Positions 1-6,985 of a DNA stretch of 9,484 nucleotides are shown one piece after another. Position 1 is the first letter of the stretch, and the number at the start of each line of letters is the position of its first letter. The DNA comes from Bacteroidales bacterium Bact_23. Its GTDB lineage: Bacteria; Bacteroidota; Bacteroidia; Bacteroidales; Lentimicrobiaceae. The notes under the pieces are model-generated. The model did no database searches and was not told the DNA's origin. It was given only the letters and a program-made list of their open reading frames with translations. The stretch covers positions 1-9,484 of the forward strand of contig LUZO01000010.1 of the NCBI GenBank assembly GCA_001603685.1, read 5' to 3'. The position numbers and the translations under genes were made by a program.

Positions 1-28
1 TGGTTGTACTGTGATAGAATTCAATAAC

Positions 29-36
29 TACATTTG
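29..36 (+). promoter_or_regulatory. Candidate Bacteroidota -7 promoter box upstream of dnaE
   Basis: TACATTTG matches the Bacteroidota sigma-ABfr -7 consensus TAnnTTTG. A TTG at 4-6 could be the -33 element, but the 22-nt spacing is at the long end. Transcription would start near 42-45 and give dnaE a leader of about 220 nt. I found no better promoter closer to dnaE. The motif is short and could be chance, or the promoter could serve something else. Confidence 0.35.
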
Positions 37-237
37 CCCGTTGTCTCAGCCGCGGCCTAGAGAATGATCAATTAAAAGCTAATTTTCTTTGATTAAAATT
101 TATTAACAATCCGGCCTTCCTCGTTTGAATTATCTATTTTTACAATCCGCAGCAGCCGCGATTTTCTGCCGCCAATTTTGGGTTACGGCAGGGATTTTGG
201 CGCGTTACCATAAACAGAATCAGTAATTTATACCCGG

Positions 238-255
238 GGCGGATCAATCTCCGCC
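238..255 (+). promoter_or_regulatory. Hairpin just upstream of the dnaE start codon
   Basis: GGCGGA (238-243) and TCCGCC (250-255) are perfect complements around a 6-nt loop, ending 12 nt before the dnaE ATG. In the mRNA this stem would sit at the ribosome-binding region and could modulate initiation. A second inverted pair, CTGCCG (166-171) and CGGCAG (186-191), lies further up in the same leader. No T-run follows either stem, so they are not intrinsic terminators. A regulatory role is inference only. Confidence 0.35.
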
Positions 256-267
256 AAATGTTTTATT

Positions 268-3200
268 ATGAGCAAATTCACCCATCTTCATGTACATTCA
301 AAGTATTCCATTCTTGACGGAGCTTCTGAAATAGGCGATATGTTTAAGAAGGCGGTTAAGGATAATATGCCGGCCATTGCCCTTACCGATCATGGAAATA
401 TGTTCGGGGTTTTCAAGTTTGTATCCGAAGCCGAGAAATACAATAAAAAGGGCGAGCCTCCGGTCATCAAGCCGATTGTCGGATGCGAGTTCTATCTGGT
501 TGAAGACCGACACCGAAAGCAGTTTACGCGCGACTCGAAGGATATGCGGTTTCATCAATTGTTGCTGGCCAAAAACAGCGTGGGCTACCACAATCTGGTG
601 AAACTCTGCTCGCTGGGCTATATGGAGGGGCTTTACAGCAAATATCCCCGTATAGACAAGGAGCTGCTGCTGCAGCACCGCGAAGGGCTGATCGCCACCA
701 CCTGCTGCCTTGCCGCTGAAATCCCGCGGGCCATTATGAACAAGAGCGAAGAGGAAGCCGAAAAGCTGTTCAAATGGTGGCTCGACCTATTCGGCGAGGA
801 TTTTTATGTGGAGCTGCAGCGCCACCGGATACCGGAACAGGAGCAGGTAAACCAGGTGCTGCTGAAATTCGCCCGAAAATACAATGTAAAAACCATTGCC
901 ACCAACGATACCCACTATGTGGAGCAGGATTTTTACGATGCACACGACATTCTGCTCTGTGTGAATACGGGCGAGAAGAAAAGCACCCCCACCAACAAAG
1001 ACTACGGCGATGAGGATAGCACGGTGAAAGGCCGGCGTTTTGCTTTCTACAACGACCAGTTTTACTTCAAAACCACGCAGGAGATGTCGGAGCTTTTCGC
1101 CGACATTCCCGAAGCCATCGACAATACCAACGAAATTGCGGACAAGGTGGAGTTGCTAAACCTGAAGAGGGATATCCTTCTTCCCCACTTTGCGCTTCCC
1201 AAAGGATACACCGATCAGTTCGAGTATCTGCGCCATCTTACCTGGAGCGGCGCCCGGATGCGGTACGGTGAAATCTCTCAGGAAATCACCGAGCGCATTG
1301 AGTTTGAACTGGGGGTAATCCAGCGAATGGGCTTCACCGGTTACTTCCTGATTGTCTCCGATTTTATCAGCGCCGGCAGGGATATGGGCGTTTACATCGG
1401 CCCGGGCAGAGGTTCGGCGGCCGGATCGGTGGTGGCATACTGCATTGGCATCACCAGCATCGACCCCATTAAGTATAACCTGCTGTTCGAGCGCTTTCTG
1501 AATCCCGGCCGTAACTCCATGCCCGATATCGATACCGACTTCGACGATGAAGGCAGGCAGAAGGTAATTGATTATGTGGTAGATAAGTACGGTCACAATC
1601 AGGTGGCGCAGATTGTAACCTTCGGTACCATGGCTGCCAAAAGCTCCATTAAGGATGTGGCGCGGGTGCTCGATCTGCCTCTGGCCGAATCCAATTTTCT
1701 GGCAAAGCTGGTTCCCGAAAGGCCCGGCATTGTACTCGACAGGGTGATGAATGCTCCGCTCGAAGGGCCGGACAGCCTGAAAGAGAAGGAAAACCTCAGC
1801 GCTGACGATATCGACGACATCAAAAAGCTGCGCGAAATAGCCAAAGGCAATAACCTGCAGAGCGAAGTGCTGCACGAAGCAGTGAAACTGGAGGGCTCGG
1901 TACGCAGTACCGGAATTCATGCCGCCGGCATCATCATCGCCCCCACCAACCTTACCAGCATCATTCCGGTGCACACCTCAAAGGAAACCAACCTGCTGAT
2001 TACCCAGTTCGAAGGCAGGGAAATTGAAGATGCGGGCGTAATAAAAATGGACTTCCTCGGCCTGAAAACGCTGAGTATCCTGAGAGATGCCCTGCTGCTG
2101 ATTGAGGAAAATCACAAGGTAAGGATAAACCTCGACGAGATTCCGCTCGACGACCGGAAAACCCTCGCCCTGTATCAGCGCGGCGAAACTACAGGTACCT
2201 TCCAGTTCGAGTCGCCCGGAATGCAGAAGCACCTCCGCGACCTGAAACCGGACAAGTTCGAAGACCTGATCGCCATGAATGCGCTCTACCGCCCCGGCCC
2301 CATGGAGTATATCCCCACATACATCAACCGGAAATTCGGCCGCGAAAAGGTGGTTTACGAGCTGCCCGAACTGGAGGAGTACCTCGAAGAGACTTACGGC
2401 GTAACCGTTTATCAGGAGCAGGTGATGCTCCTCTCGCAGAAATTGGGCGGCTTCAGCAAAAGCGATGCCGATACCCTGCGTAAGGCGATGGGAAAAAAAG
2501 ATCGTAAAACGCTGGATCTTAAGAAGGAAGTATTTCTTGAAGGCTGCAAAAAGAACAACCTCGACCTGAAAGCCTGCGAAAAGGTGTGGACCGACTGGGA
2601 GGCCTTTGCGTCGTACGCCTTCAACAAGTCACACTCCACCTGCTATGCCCAGGTGGCTTTTCAGACTGCCTACCTGAAGGCCAACTATCCAGCAGAGTAT
2701 ATGGCGGCGGTACTTACCCACAACCTGAACGACATCAAGAAAATCACCTTCTTTATTGATGAAACACGCCGGATGGGCATTAAGGTGCTTCCGCCCGACA
2801 TCAACGAGTCGGGATACAACTTCACGGTAAACAAAAACGGCGAAATCCGATTCGGAATGGGCGCCGTGAAGGGGGTGGGCGAAAATGCGGTAAGTGCTAT
2901 CATTGAGGAGAGGAGCAAAAACGGCCCCTTCACCGATATTGTTGATCTCACCCGCCGTGTAAACCTGCGCACCATCAACCGCCGAAGCCTTGAGGCGCTT
3001 GCAAAGGCCGGCGCCTTCGATACATTCGGAAACCACCGGGCGCAGTACTTCCATCAGGACAGCTCCGACGGACCTTCCTTCATCGAAAAAGTGATAAAAC
3101 ACGCAAATGATTATCAGGCCAGGAAATCGGAAGCGCAAACCAGCCTCTTCGGCGGAGAAATGGAAGTGGAGATGCCTGATGTGAAGATGCCTGAGTGCGA

Positions 3201-3852
3201 CCCCTGGAGCAACATTGAACAACTGACCCACGAAAAGGAGATGACCGGATTTTATATGTCGGGCCACCCTATGGATGATTACAAGCTGGAAGTCAGATCG
3301 TTCTGTAAAAATCAGGTAGGCGATGTGCGCGAAGAAAACATCCGCAGTTTTCTGGGGAAAACGGTAACCATTGCCGGCATCGTCTCCTCGGCAAGCGAAA
3401 GGATGAGCAAAAACAACACCCTTTACGGGAATTTTACCATCGAGGATGACAGCGATTCGGTTCAGCTCGCCCTGTTTTCGGATGATTATCTGAAATTCAG
3501 GCACTTGCTGGTACAGGATCAGACCCTGATGATAACCGGAATGGTGCAGAAACGGTTCCGCGATTCCGAACAGATCGAATTCAAGATCACCAACATTGTT
3601 CTGCTTGCCGATGTTGCCGAGCGCATGACCCGCAAGATAACCCTCTTTCTGGAGAGCAGCGCAATAAACCGCGAATATATCGCAGGCCTGAGTGATGCGG
3701 TAACCTCATCGCCCGGAAAATGCGATCTGGAAGTGGTGATCGAAGACAAGTTGATCAAGTCGCTGATTATGACTTCGCGCTACACGGTAAATCCCCGGGA
3801 GCTTATCCTTAAACTGAACGGGATGGAAGCGCTGGAAATCAGGCTCTCATAA
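268..3852 (+). CDS. dnaE: DNA polymerase III alpha subunit (DnaE)
   Basis: Replicative polymerase of the C family, which extends primed DNA in the replisome on the beta clamp. The 1194-residue length is normal for full DnaE. The N-terminal PHP domain starts with HLHVHS (6-11) and keeps all nine expected metal ligands: H8, H10, D17, H42, E74, H96, C147, D214 and H216. The polymerase core has GPGRGSAAGS (378-387), the catalytic aspartates D420 and D422 in PDIDTD, and the third, D595, in KMDFLGL. RPGPM (675-679) and FNKSHS (785-790) are also family signatures. A helix-hairpin-helix RFGMGAVKGVG begins at 861. QTSLFG (957-962) fits the internal clamp-binding motif, and an OB fold covers about 1030-1110. 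The ATG at 268 starts directly at the PHP domain, so no residues seem to be missing. The gene ends in its own terminator. Confidence 0.98.
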   Translation: MSKFTHLHVHSKYSILDGASEIGDMFKKAVKDNMPAIALTDHGNMFGVFKFVSEAEKYNKKGEPPVIKPIVGCEFYLVEDRHRKQFTRDSKDMRFHQLLLAKNSVGYHNLVKLCSLGYMEGLYSKYPRIDKELLLQHREGLIATTCCLAAEIPRAIMNKSEEEAEKLFKWWLDLFGEDFYVELQRHRIPEQEQVNQVLLKFARKYNVKTIATNDTHYVEQDFYDAHDILLCVNTGEKKSTPTNKDYGDEDSTVKGRRFAFYNDQFYFKTTQEMSELFADIPEAIDNTNEIADKVELLNLKRDILLPHFALPKGYTDQFEYLRHLTWSGARMRYGEISQEITERIEFELGVIQRMGFTGYFLIVSDFISAGRDMGVYIGPGRGSAAGSVVAYCIGITSIDPIKYNLLFERFLNPGRNSMPDIDTDFDDEGRQKVIDYVVDKYGHNQVAQIVTFGTMAAKSSIKDVARVLDLPLAESNFLAKLVPERPGIVLDRVMNAPLEGPDSLKEKENLSADDIDDIKKLREIAKGNNLQSEVLHEAVKLEGSVRSTGIHAAGIIIAPTNLTSIIPVHTSKETNLLITQFEGREIEDAGVIKMDFLGLKTLSILRDALLLIEENHKVRINLDEIPLDDRKTLALYQRGETTGTFQFESPGMQKHLRDLKPDKFEDLIAMNALYRPGPMEYIPTYINRKFGREKVVYELPELEEYLEETYGVTVYQEQVMLLSQKLGGFSKSDADTLRKAMGKKDRKTLDLKKEVFLEGCKKNNLDLKACEKVWTDWEAFASYAFNKSHSTCYAQVAFQTAYLKANYPAEYMAAVLTHNLNDIKKITFFIDETRRMGIKVLPPDINESGYNFTVNKNGEIRFGMGAVKGVGENAVSAIIEERSKNGPFTDIVDLTRRVNLRTINRRSLEALAKAGAFDTFGNHRAQYFHQDSSDGPSFIEKVIKHANDYQARKSEAQTSLFGGEMEVEMPDVKMPECDPWSNIEQLTHEKEMTGFYMSGHPMDDYKLEVRSFCKNQVGDVREENIRSFLGKTVTIAGIVSSASERMSKNNTLYGNFTIEDDSDSVQLALFSDDYLKFRHLLVQDQTLMITGMVQKRFRDSEQIEFKITNIVLLADVAERMTRKITLFLESSAINREYIAGLSDAVTSSPGKCDLEVVIEDKLIKSLIMTSRYTVNPRELILKLNGMEALEIRLS

Positions 3853-3886
3853 GGATTTAAGGCTGTTTTTCACCGCTTTGGCACGA

Positions 3887-3917
3887 TGCAGTTGGAAAGA
3901 ATTTACTGCACTTTTTT
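3887..3917 (+). terminator. Intrinsic terminator after dnaE
   Basis: TGCAGT (3887-3892) pairs with ACTGCA (3905-3910) around a 12-nt loop, followed by C and six T (3912-3917). It lies 35 nt after the dnaE stop. The stem is only 6 bp, so it may be leaky. Its T-run overlaps the probable -33 element of the trxA promoter. Confidence 0.6.
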
Positions 3918-3947
3918 GAGTAGGAGAAAAAAAATACACTATCTTTG
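3915..3947 (+). promoter_or_regulatory. trxA promoter (Bacteroidota -33/-7 type)
   Basis: TTTG at 3915-3918 and TATCTTTG at 3940-3947 match the Bacteroidota primary-sigma elements (-33 TTTG, -7 TAnnTTTG), with 21 nt between them. Transcription should start near 3952-3955, giving trxA a leader of about 35 nt. This is the clearest promoter in the window and supports assigning the organism to the Bacteroidota. Confidence 0.7.
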
Positions 3948-3989
3948 GACGCTTTCTTGAATTGTTAAACTTAATCATCATAAAGAATT

Positions 3990-4307
3990 ATGGCACTTGA
4001 ATTAACCGATGCGAACTTTGAGGAACTGGTACTGAAATCCGGCCAGCCGGCTGTTGTTGACCTGTGGGCAGAATGGTGCGGACCCTGCCGCATGGTAGGA
4101 CCTCTGGTTGAGGAAATGAGCAAGGAATACGAAGGACGCGCCGTTATCGGCAAGCTGGATGTTGACAGCAACCCCGGCGTATCCGCAAAATACGGAATCA
4201 GAAACATCCCGACCATTCTGTTTTTCAAAAACGGTGAACTCGTTGATAAACAGGTTGGTGCTGTGCCCAAATCGGTTTTGGTAAAAAAACTGGAAAACCT
4301 TTTCTAA
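3990..4307 (+). CDS. trxA: Thioredoxin
   Basis: Small cytoplasmic dithiol-disulfide oxidoreductase that reduces protein disulfides and is itself recycled by thioredoxin reductase. The 105 residues form a single thioredoxin fold with no signal peptide. The active site WCGPC has its redox cysteines at C30 and C33, and the cis-proline that faces it is P74 in NIPT. D24 sits at the position of the buried Asp of E. coli thioredoxin (D26). The ATG lies about 35 nt after a predicted transcription start. The gene has its own promoter and terminator and so looks monocistronic, although it follows dnaE on the same strand. Nothing in it is unusual. Confidence 0.97.
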   Translation: MALELTDANFEELVLKSGQPAVVDLWAEWCGPCRMVGPLVEEMSKEYEGRAVIGKLDVDSNPGVSAKYGIRNIPTILFFKNGELVDKQVGAVPKSVLVKKLENLF

Positions 4308-4326
4308 TATCTGTTTGAAGAACCTG

Positions 4327-4363
4327 CCGGGATGCAACGAACCTTCTTTGTGTCCCGGTTTTT
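4327..4363 (+). terminator. Intrinsic terminator after trxA
   Basis: CCGGGATGCAA (4327-4337) pairs with TTGTGTCCCGG (4348-4358), an 11-bp stem with two G-U pairs and a 10-nt loop, followed by five T (4359-4363). It lies 19 nt after the trxA stop. It leaves only 24 nt before the next gene, where I see no promoter. The DUF58 gene may therefore depend partly on read-through. Confidence 0.75.
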
Positions 4364-4387
4364 CATTCTTATTAATCACCCACCTCC

Positions 4388-5323
4388 ATGCCGGTAAAAA
4401 TTGACCAGACAGGTTTTGAATTCCTGAATCCGCTTGAAATTCTGACGCGTCAGGTGGTTGAGGGATTTATTACCGGCCTCCACAAAAGCCCCTTTCACGG
4501 TTTTTCGGTCGAATTTGCCGAGCACCGGCTCTACAATCAGGGCGAATCGGTTAAGCATATCGACTGGAAACTTTACGGCCGCACCGATCGTCTGTATGTG
4601 AAGAAATATGAGGAGGAGACCAACCTGCGCTGCCAGATTGTGATCGACGGCTCCTCATCCATGTACTATCCGCTGAAGGATAAGCCCACCATCGACGATC
4701 CCGATAAAATGACCTTTTCGGTCTATTCTGCGGCGGCCATCATGCACCTGCTTCGCCGCCAGCGCGATGCATCAGGGCTGAGCATCTTTACCGATGAGGT
4801 GCTGCTGCATACCGGCGCACACTCGAACCTGGTTCACCAGAAGCGCCTCTTTACCGAGCTGGAAAAGCTGCTGAATACCCCTGAATACAAATCGGGGCAG
4901 ACCACCTCGGCGGCTAAAGCGCTCCACCAGATCGCCGATAACATCCACAAACGCTCGCTGGTGGTGATTTTCAGCGATATGCTCGACAGCGATGTTTCGC
5001 AAAATGAGCTGTTCCCCGCCCTGCAGCACCTGAAGCACAACAAGCACGAGGTGATTCTGTTTCATGTGGCCGATAAGAAGCATGAGATTGATTTCGCCTT
5101 CGACAACAAACCCTACCGCTTTATCGATATGGAGACGGGTGAGGAGGTGAAAATCCGTCCCAACGAAGTGCGTGATGCCTACCGCGAAGAGATGAGAGCT
5201 TTTAAATCAGAGCTTTACCTCCGCTGCGCGCAGTACCACATCGATCTGGTTGAAGCTGACATCAACCTGGGCTATAAACAGGTGTTACTACCCTATCTGC
5301 TGAAAAGGGTAAGGATGCACTGA
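4388..5323 (+). CDS. DUF58 domain protein (von Willebrand A-like)
   Basis: Protein of 311 residues with the DUF58 signature. The stretch from about 37 to 78 includes HRLYNQGESVKHIDWK (46-61) and a following YGRTDRLYVKKYEEE segment. A von Willebrand A-like fold begins with QIVIDGSSSM, where D87, S89 and S91 form a DxSxS metal-ion site (MIDAS). FSDMLDSD near 195-202 and the upstream GQTTSAAKAL segment resemble the other MIDAS loops. I see no membrane helix or signal peptide, so it should be cytosolic. DUF58 proteins usually pair with a MoxR-type AAA+ ATPase and are thought to help in metal-dependent assembly or chaperone tasks. No MoxR gene is next to this one here. It converges with the PNP gene, 26 nt away. 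The family is certain, the function is not. Confidence 0.93.
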   Translation: MPVKIDQTGFEFLNPLEILTRQVVEGFITGLHKSPFHGFSVEFAEHRLYNQGESVKHIDWKLYGRTDRLYVKKYEEETNLRCQIVIDGSSSMYYPLKDKPTIDDPDKMTFSVYSAAAIMHLLRRQRDASGLSIFTDEVLLHTGAHSNLVHQKRLFTELEKLLNTPEYKSGQTTSAAKALHQIADNIHKRSLVVIFSDMLDSDVSQNELFPALQHLKHNKHEVILFHVADKKHEIDFAFDNKPYRFIDMETGEEVKIRPNEVRDAYREEMRAFKSELYLRCAQYHIDLVEADINLGYKQVLLPYLLKRVRMH

Positions 5324-5349
5324 TCGCAGAAAAATTCCCTTACCTGATC

Positions 5350-6159
5350 CTATAAATTGGCCAGTACATGTTTGAACAGTCGCGTCAGCGATTTTTCGGC
5401 CGTTGCCGCCGTAGCAATGATGTCGCTGATATCGGCAGGGGCGAGATTGTCGGGATCGCACTCATCGGTGATGACGCTTACGGCAGCGCAGGGCAGCTGC
5501 ATATGGTTGCAGGCGATCACTTCCGGCACTGTTGACATACCCACCACATCGGCGCCAATGGTTCGCAGAAAGCGGTATTCGGCACGCGTTTCAAGGTTGG
5601 GGCCGGCAACAGCGGCATAAACGCCGGTGTGGAGCTTAATTCCTTCCGCTTCAGCCGCTTTCATAAACAGCTCGTTCAGTTTGGGATCGTAAGGGCGGCT
5701 CATATCCGGAAAGCGCGTACCCAGCCCGTTGTGATTGGGGCCGGTAAGCGGATTGGCCGGCAGCAGGTTGATGTGGTCGTCAATCAGCATCAGGCTGCCT
5801 TTGCCCATCTCAAGATTGATGCCGCCGGCGGCATTGGAGATCAGCAGCGCCGAAACCCCCAGCATCTTCATAATTCTGACCGGAAAAACAATCTGCTGCA
5901 TGGTATAGCCTTCGTAATAATGAAAGCGCCCCTGCATGGCCAGCACCTTCCGGCCGCTCAGCATGCCGTATATCAGTTTCCCCTTGTGCGTCTCCACCGT
6001 TGAAACCGGAAAGTGGGGAATCTCTTCATAATCAACAATCAGCTCAGCATCAATGTGTCCGGCAAGGTCGCCCAGGCCAGTGCCCAGAATAATGCCGGTT
6101 TCGGGAGCCGTTATGCCGCGCGATTTCAAATAATCAAGGGTCTCGGTAAATTGTTTCAT
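5350..6159 (-). CDS. Purine nucleoside phosphorylase, trimeric (PNP-I) type
   Basis: Cleaves purine (deoxy)nucleosides with phosphate to free base and (deoxy)ribose 1-phosphate in cytoplasmic purine salvage. The 269-residue length fits the trimeric family. Motifs in order are GTGLG (26-30, phosphate loop), HFPVSTVETHKG (49-60), RFHYYEGY (78-85, with H80 and Y82 at the positions of human H86 and Y88), SNAAGG (108-113), GPNLETRAE (186-194, E190 equivalent to human E201) and VGMSTVPE (206-213, M208 equivalent to human M219). The residue aligned with the base-contacting Asn243 of human PNP is D232, in VITDECDP. An Asp there is known in methylthioadenosine phosphorylase and widens base choice when placed in human PNP. 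Adenosine use is therefore possible. The stop is TAG. A -7 box lies about 60 nt upstream of the ATG. Confidence 0.95.
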   Translation of the reverse strand: MKQFTETLDYLKSRGITAPETGIILGTGLGDLAGHIDAELIVDYEEIPHFPVSTVETHKGKLIYGMLSGRKVLAMQGRFHYYEGYTMQQIVFPVRIMKMLGVSALLISNAAGGINLEMGKGSLMLIDDHINLLPANPLTGPNHNGLGTRFPDMSRPYDPKLNELFMKAAEAEGIKLHTGVYAAVAGPNLETRAEYRFLRTIGADVVGMSTVPEVIACNHMQLPCAAVSVITDECDPDNLAPADISDIIATAATAEKSLTRLFKHVLANL

Positions 6160-6214
6160 GTTAATGGTTAATTTGGCTTGCTGATAAATGGCTTTTTCCG
6201 GCCGAAAGTTAGCA

Positions 6215-6222
6215 CAAAAATA
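6215..6222 (-). promoter_or_regulatory. -7 promoter box of the PNP gene
   Basis: Read on the minus strand, TATTTTTG matches TAnnTTTG exactly and is followed by TGCTAAC. The start point would be near 6207, giving a leader of about 47 nt. A TTG 15 nt upstream is too close to be a standard -33 element, so the -33 element is unclear. The box lies within a few bases of the divergent DUF493 reading frame. Confidence 0.5.
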
Positions 6223-6248
6223 GACTATTGATCAAATCAACCCGAAAA

Positions 6249-6533
6249 GTGACCGGAAAGATAGACGAGGAATTTCTGAAGAGGCTGGAAGAGAGCCTTG
6301 AGCGTCTGGATAGCTGGCCGACGGTTTATATGTTTAAATTTATCATCCCCGATTCAAACCGGAGTTATGCATTGCTGCGTACCATTTTCGGGGACGAAGC
6401 CAGGCTTTTTACCAAACACTCTTCCGGCGGCAAATACATTTCGGTTACGGTAAAGGAGATGATGCTCAGCCCCGCCGAAGTGGTGGAACGATACCGGCAG
6501 GCCTCTGTAATTGAGGGGATTATGTCGTTGTAA
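6249..6533 (+). CDS. DUF493 (YbeD-like) family small protein
   Basis: Small soluble protein of 94 residues from this start. It has the DUF493 pattern as I know it from Bacteroidota: a charged N-terminal helix, a WPxVYMFKFIIP strand, a short middle helix, a GGKYISVTVKEMM strand and a C-terminal helix ending EGIMSL. This is a ferredoxin-like alpha/beta fold of about 90 residues. The family is broadly conserved, but its biochemical role is not established. The start is uncertain because no in-frame ATG exists before the domain. GTG at 6249 is my choice because it leaves a tail of about 20 residues before the WP motif, closer to the family. TTG at 6228 would add seven residues and nearly abut the divergent PNP promoter. 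The frame is closed upstream by a stop at 6210-6212. No plus-strand promoter is evident. Confidence 0.85.
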   Translation: MTGKIDEEFLKRLEESLERLDSWPTVYMFKFIIPDSNRSYALLRTIFGDEARLFTKHSSGGKYISVTVKEMMLSPAEVVERYRQASVIEGIMSL

Positions 6534-6600
6534 ATTTTGCGGGAGCGTCGTTGGGCGATACAAATAATAAGGATTCCCCGTTGGGATTTGAAGATTTGAG

Positions 6601-6854
6601 GCGCCTGGCGGCGCATTTGAGGATTTGACGCGCCTGGCGGCGCATTTGAAGATTTGAGGCGCCTGGTGGTGCATTTGAAGATTTGAGGCGCCTGGCGGCG
6701 CTCCGCCGCGGCGGATGAAGCAGCTGGCGCTGCATTTGAAGATTTGAAGATTTGCGGTCCCGGCCCGTGGCCGGGACATTTGCGCCCCTGACAAAGTCGG
6801 GGGATTTGCAGCGCCTACCGGCGCATTCCAAAATCTGAGCCCGCCTCTGGCGGG
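6601..6854. repeat. Array of ten short hairpins with ATTTGA-type linkers
   Basis: Hairpins lie at 6601-6614, 6630-6643, 6659-6672, 6688-6701, 6702-6715, 6720-6733, 6757-6777, 6785-6802, 6811-6824 and 6840-6854. The first four begin exactly 29 bp apart. The basic core is GCGCC-TGGC-GGCGC, and most linkers are ATTTGAAGATTTGA or a shortened form. Several copies differ in stem sequence but still pair: GCGCC/GGTGC by one wobble, GCAGC/GCTGC by a double change, TCCGCC/GGCGGA, GTCCCGGCC/GGCCGGGAC and CCCGCC/GGCGGG. The stem at 6785-6802 has one bulged T. The array lies between two convergent genes. It may be a family of extragenic palindromes or a transcription and mRNA-end barrier. I cannot name the family. 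Confidence 0.8.
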
Positions 6855-6863
6855 TCACTTTTT

Positions 6864-6937
6864 ACTCTTACTTCTTACATCTTACTTCCTACTTCATACT
6901 TCCTACTTCATACCTCCGACTTCTGGCCTCTGGCCTC
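6864..6937. repeat. Degenerate heptamer pyrimidine array (ACTTCNT)
   Basis: Ten or so consecutive 7-bp units approximate ACTTCNT, with unit starts at 6870, 6877, 6884, 6891, 6898, 6905, 6912, 6919, 6926 and 6933. The last two have drifted to GCCTCTG. The plus strand is almost wholly pyrimidine plus A. The array directly joins the hairpin array to the terminator. A 7-bp period is not codon-based, so it is not coding. It looks like slippage-generated intergenic sequence. Confidence 0.7.
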
Positions 6938-6971
6938 AAAAAAAAAGCGTCCGAAAAGACGCTTTTTTTTT
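6938..6971. terminator. Bidirectional intrinsic terminator between DUF493 and rny
   Basis: Nine A plus GCGTC (6938-6951) pair perfectly with GACGC plus nine T (6958-6971) around a CGAAAA loop. This gives a T-run on either strand. It ends 14 nt beyond the rny stop on the minus strand and can also stop plus-strand transcripts leaving the DUF493 gene. Confidence 0.9.
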
Positions 6972-6985
6972 GAAATCAAACTCCG

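Noticed and set aside
1156..1974. Long minus-strand open frame inside dnaE, and a similar one at 2629-3504
   Set aside because: Antisense shadows of a strongly conserved gene. The translations show no domain, and codon bias explains their openness.
6601..6701. CRISPR array suggested by the 29-bp spacing of repeats
   Set aside because: The 29 bp is the whole unit. There are no unique spacers of regular length between copies, and no cas genes are present.
6354..6858. Overlapping minus-strand frames encoding repeated SNLQM/APQIFK-type peptides
   Set aside because: The peptides repeat because the DNA below them is the hairpin array. Several frames are open at once, the composition is not protein-like, and part overlaps the DUF493 gene.
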